Part shown: positions 62,002 to 64,000 of the stretch, one piece after another
Position numbering within the stretch: position 1 is the stretch's first letter
Layout: each line of letters opens with the position of its first letter
Origin: Boswellia sacra
Taxonomy: Eukaryota; Streptophyta; Magnoliopsida; Sapindales; Burseraceae
Assembly: GCA_013180625.2 (NCBI GenBank)
Contig: SNVD02010020.1
Span: 62,001-126,000, forward strand
Direction: 5' to 3'
DNA: 64,000 nucleotides
The notes under the pieces: generated by a model
Seen by the model: only the letters and a program-made list of their open reading frames with translations
What the model was told of the DNA's origin: nothing
Databases searched by the model: none
Translations under genes and position numbers: made by a program

Positions 62002-62599
62002 CGTCCGAGGCGAGTCCGAGTTTGGGTCTTACGCCAAGCCCCGTGTGACTTGCCTCGTCCTGCACAATATAAGGGTATTAGTGAAAAATTTTAAAAGATT
62101 AAGACTTAAAATTATAAAGATGATTTTGATAATTTTGAATATGTATAGTGAAAATTGAAAAAATGGACACAATTAGAGACCCTCATTGAAATTTGGACAC
62201 ATCCTGAAAAATTTTCATACCATAGACACTTTCTTAACAAAAAGACTCAATTAACCTTATGTATTCAATTTTTTCCCAAAGCCTTATTTCCCCTTGTTTC
62301 TCTCTTCAGTAAAAAATTATCGAAACTCATCGACGCCGCTTGAAACGCAAACCAACACGAGCATGAACTGAGGATAGAAGCATCAAGCAAGACGACGTAG
62401 AGAGAAGCATCCATCGACACTGAGGGTCCCTAATTGTGATTTATTTGGTTATTATTCGCTAGATTTGATTTACTTTTTAGGGAATTTGAATTAGGCATTT
62501 GAGTTTCCGTCGGATTCGTGAACTTATTTAGGGATAAATCCAGTGTTATAATGTGATTTTTGTGGTTTGATGCGTGTGAAAACCGACGAAATCAGTCGT

Positions 62600-63075
62600 T
62601 TCGTCGTGACGTAGACGACACTCGACACTCGACACCTACGTGTCTAGTTGTGTCGAGTCGTGTCGAGTTGTGAATCTGACACTCGATATCAGTTATTTTC
62701 GAAGACATCGAGTGTCGGATGTGAATGTCGAGTGTCGAGTGGTGTGGTGTTGAGTGGTGTAGAGTCGAGTGTCAGATAATTGTCGAGTGGTGGTGTAGTG
62801 TCGAGTGTCGAATAATTATCGAGTGGTGTAGTGTCGACACTCGACACCACACAACTCGACACTCGATAATTATCTATTATTCGAAGTAAGTTATTCAATC
62901 CGACACTCGACACTACACCACTCGACAATTATCCGACACTTGACACTACACCACCGCTAGTCACTACACCACCACTCGATAATTATCCAACACTCGCCTC
63001 TACACCACTTGATACTATGCCACTCGACATTCGACACTCTGCATTCACATCCGACACTTGATGTCTTCAAAAATA
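62600..63075. repeat. Fold-back array of CGACACT-type short repeats
   Basis: The left arm (about 62695-62835) starts TTTTCGAAGACATCGAGTGT and the right arm ends with its inverse, GATGTCTTCAAAAAT (to 63075). The arms meet at the palindrome GTGTCGACAC (62831-62840). Each arm is built from reiterated TGTCGAGTG, GGTGTAGTG and ATAATTATCGAGTGG units, inverted between arms, so the whole could form a long hairpin. It lacks a coding frame. A shorter cluster of the same repeat (62608-62690) flanks it. Confidence 0.85.
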
Positions 63076-64000
63076 AAAATAAAAAAAAGATTAAGATGTT
63101 GTATCCGAAGTTGTTTGGAGAGAGAGAAAGTGATGAAAAATGGAAGGGAAAGTTCACTAGTTTATTTGCTATTACAGAGATGTCAACGAAGAGTTTTCAG
63201 AGATGAAGAAAGATAGTAGAGATAGGAGTTCTTGATTTTTTTAATAAACGTTTTTATTTTAATATGTATTTTATCATATGTAATTATATTTTAAGAGGAG
63301 AGAGAAAATGCATATAAAATTTTTTATTATTTTTAATTAAAACATTTTCATATATTAATTGAAATTATATTGTTATCCTTGCTTTTGTAGGGTAAAATAG
63401 TAATTACACTTAAATTGTCTAACGGTAGTGATGAACACTTAAATATGTATGTTTAATAAGAGCTTAGTTCATCATATTGCATTAATAGTGTCATTAAATT
63501 CCTCAACTTAAGCATATTTGTAGTCTTTGCATCTTTAGAATTAACTTCCTCTTAATTTTGGTTTTGTTACAGGTTCGGTAAAATGGGCATACCTCTCTAT
63601 TTATAAATTAGAATGGTGCAATTCTTAATGTTTTGGAAAGCTGATTCAATTGTCTACAAGATTGCATTTCACAAGCATCATCAAATTCGGGCTCTTAGTG
63701 GACCAAAATTGGGCTGGAAGTGAACCCATTTATAGTCTCGGCTCAGTCTGACCAGGCCTCAGTATTTGGACCATATCTCTCAAAATACGTATCCAAATTG
63801 TACAAATCAATATGTTCTAGAAAGCTGAGAGAAATATCTACAATTTCATGAAGACATGTGATTAAAATTCTCAATATTTTAATGTCAAAATTGATGGTCA
63901 AAGTCAGTGCCTAATGATCCCAATTGTCAAAGATATTTACAACTAATATTTGACAATTATGCCCTTGTAATTTGACAAGTTTGCCTCTGGATGTATCTAT
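63076..64000. other. AT-rich DNA, repeat-like end of window
   Basis: No gene. The last 450 bp (from about 63550) has the style of plant LTR DNA (GGTTCGGTAAAATGGGC, GGAAAGCTGATTC, GACCATATCTC repeated themes) and may be the start of an LTR that extends beyond the window; there is no terminal repeat to test this. Confidence 0.35.

Noticed and set aside
62689..62928. A 79-aa frame rich in Asp-Thr-Thr-Pro-Leu
   Set aside because: Translation of the fold-back repeat array; not a gene.
1..64000. CRISPR arrays, bacterial operons, tRNA or rRNA genes
   Set aside because: The genome is plant nuclear DNA; the direct repeats seen are LTRs, tandem duplications or microsatellites, and no cloverleaf or rRNA sequence was recognised.

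Overview
The window is nuclear DNA of a flowering plant, most likely a eudicot. The signs are two intron-rich genes of plant families with canonical GT-AG junctions, AT-rich intergenic DNA, and dense plant-type transposons: MULE, hAT, a CACTA end, Copia, a Ty3-type element, L1-type LINE, and an endogenous pararetrovirus. I cannot name the species from sequence alone.

Only two intact genes are supported, and both are on the + strand. At 221-3524 is a five-exon GT47 (exostosin-family) glycosyltransferase of 417 aa. At 14066-17235 is a ten-exon plastid 1-deoxy-D-xylulose-5-phosphate synthase of 716 aa that looks like the class 2 (DXS2) type, the entry enzyme of the MEP isoprenoid pathway. The DNA between them (3.5-14 kb) is AT-rich and gene-free, with small MITE-like elements and tandem or direct duplications. 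A decayed PPR fragment lies just downstream of DXS.

From about 19 to 40 kb the DNA is nested transposons. An outer MULE carries a Ulp1-like (C48 peptidase) gene on + and a MuDR-type transposase on -, the layout of Kaonashi-type elements. The Ulp1-like gene is split by a 9.8-kb Copia element (22708-32547, - strand) with 1.8-kb LTRs; this Copia keeps gag and integrase but has lost most of RT and all of RNase H. An L1 LINE (24519-27358) then inserted exactly at the inner edge of the 3' LTR and left a 16-bp target duplication. A second MULE transposase (37236-40170, -) lies beyond, and a GRF-type zinc-finger gene with a membrane tail sits between the two transposases. A lone CACTA terminus is at 40250.

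From 42 to 53 kb there is a dead Copia remnant, then a degenerate endogenous caulimovirid (43463 to about 52900, +) interrupted by a hAT transposase element (-). The right part of the viral copy holds a tRNA-Met primer-binding site joined directly to a second piece of the RNase H region. At 53043-56520 is a Ty3-type element with 0.74-kb LTRs that codes only for gag and protease; its LTRs carry a long array of heat-shock-element pentamers. The last 7 kb hold a MITE, a non-autonomous hAT with 8-bp target duplication (60155-61912) and a fold-back array of CGACACT-type repeats (62600-63075).

The two host genes are unrelated in pathway. The rest records successive insertions whose relative order can be read from the nesting: MULE, then Copia, then LINE; and pararetrovirus, then hAT.
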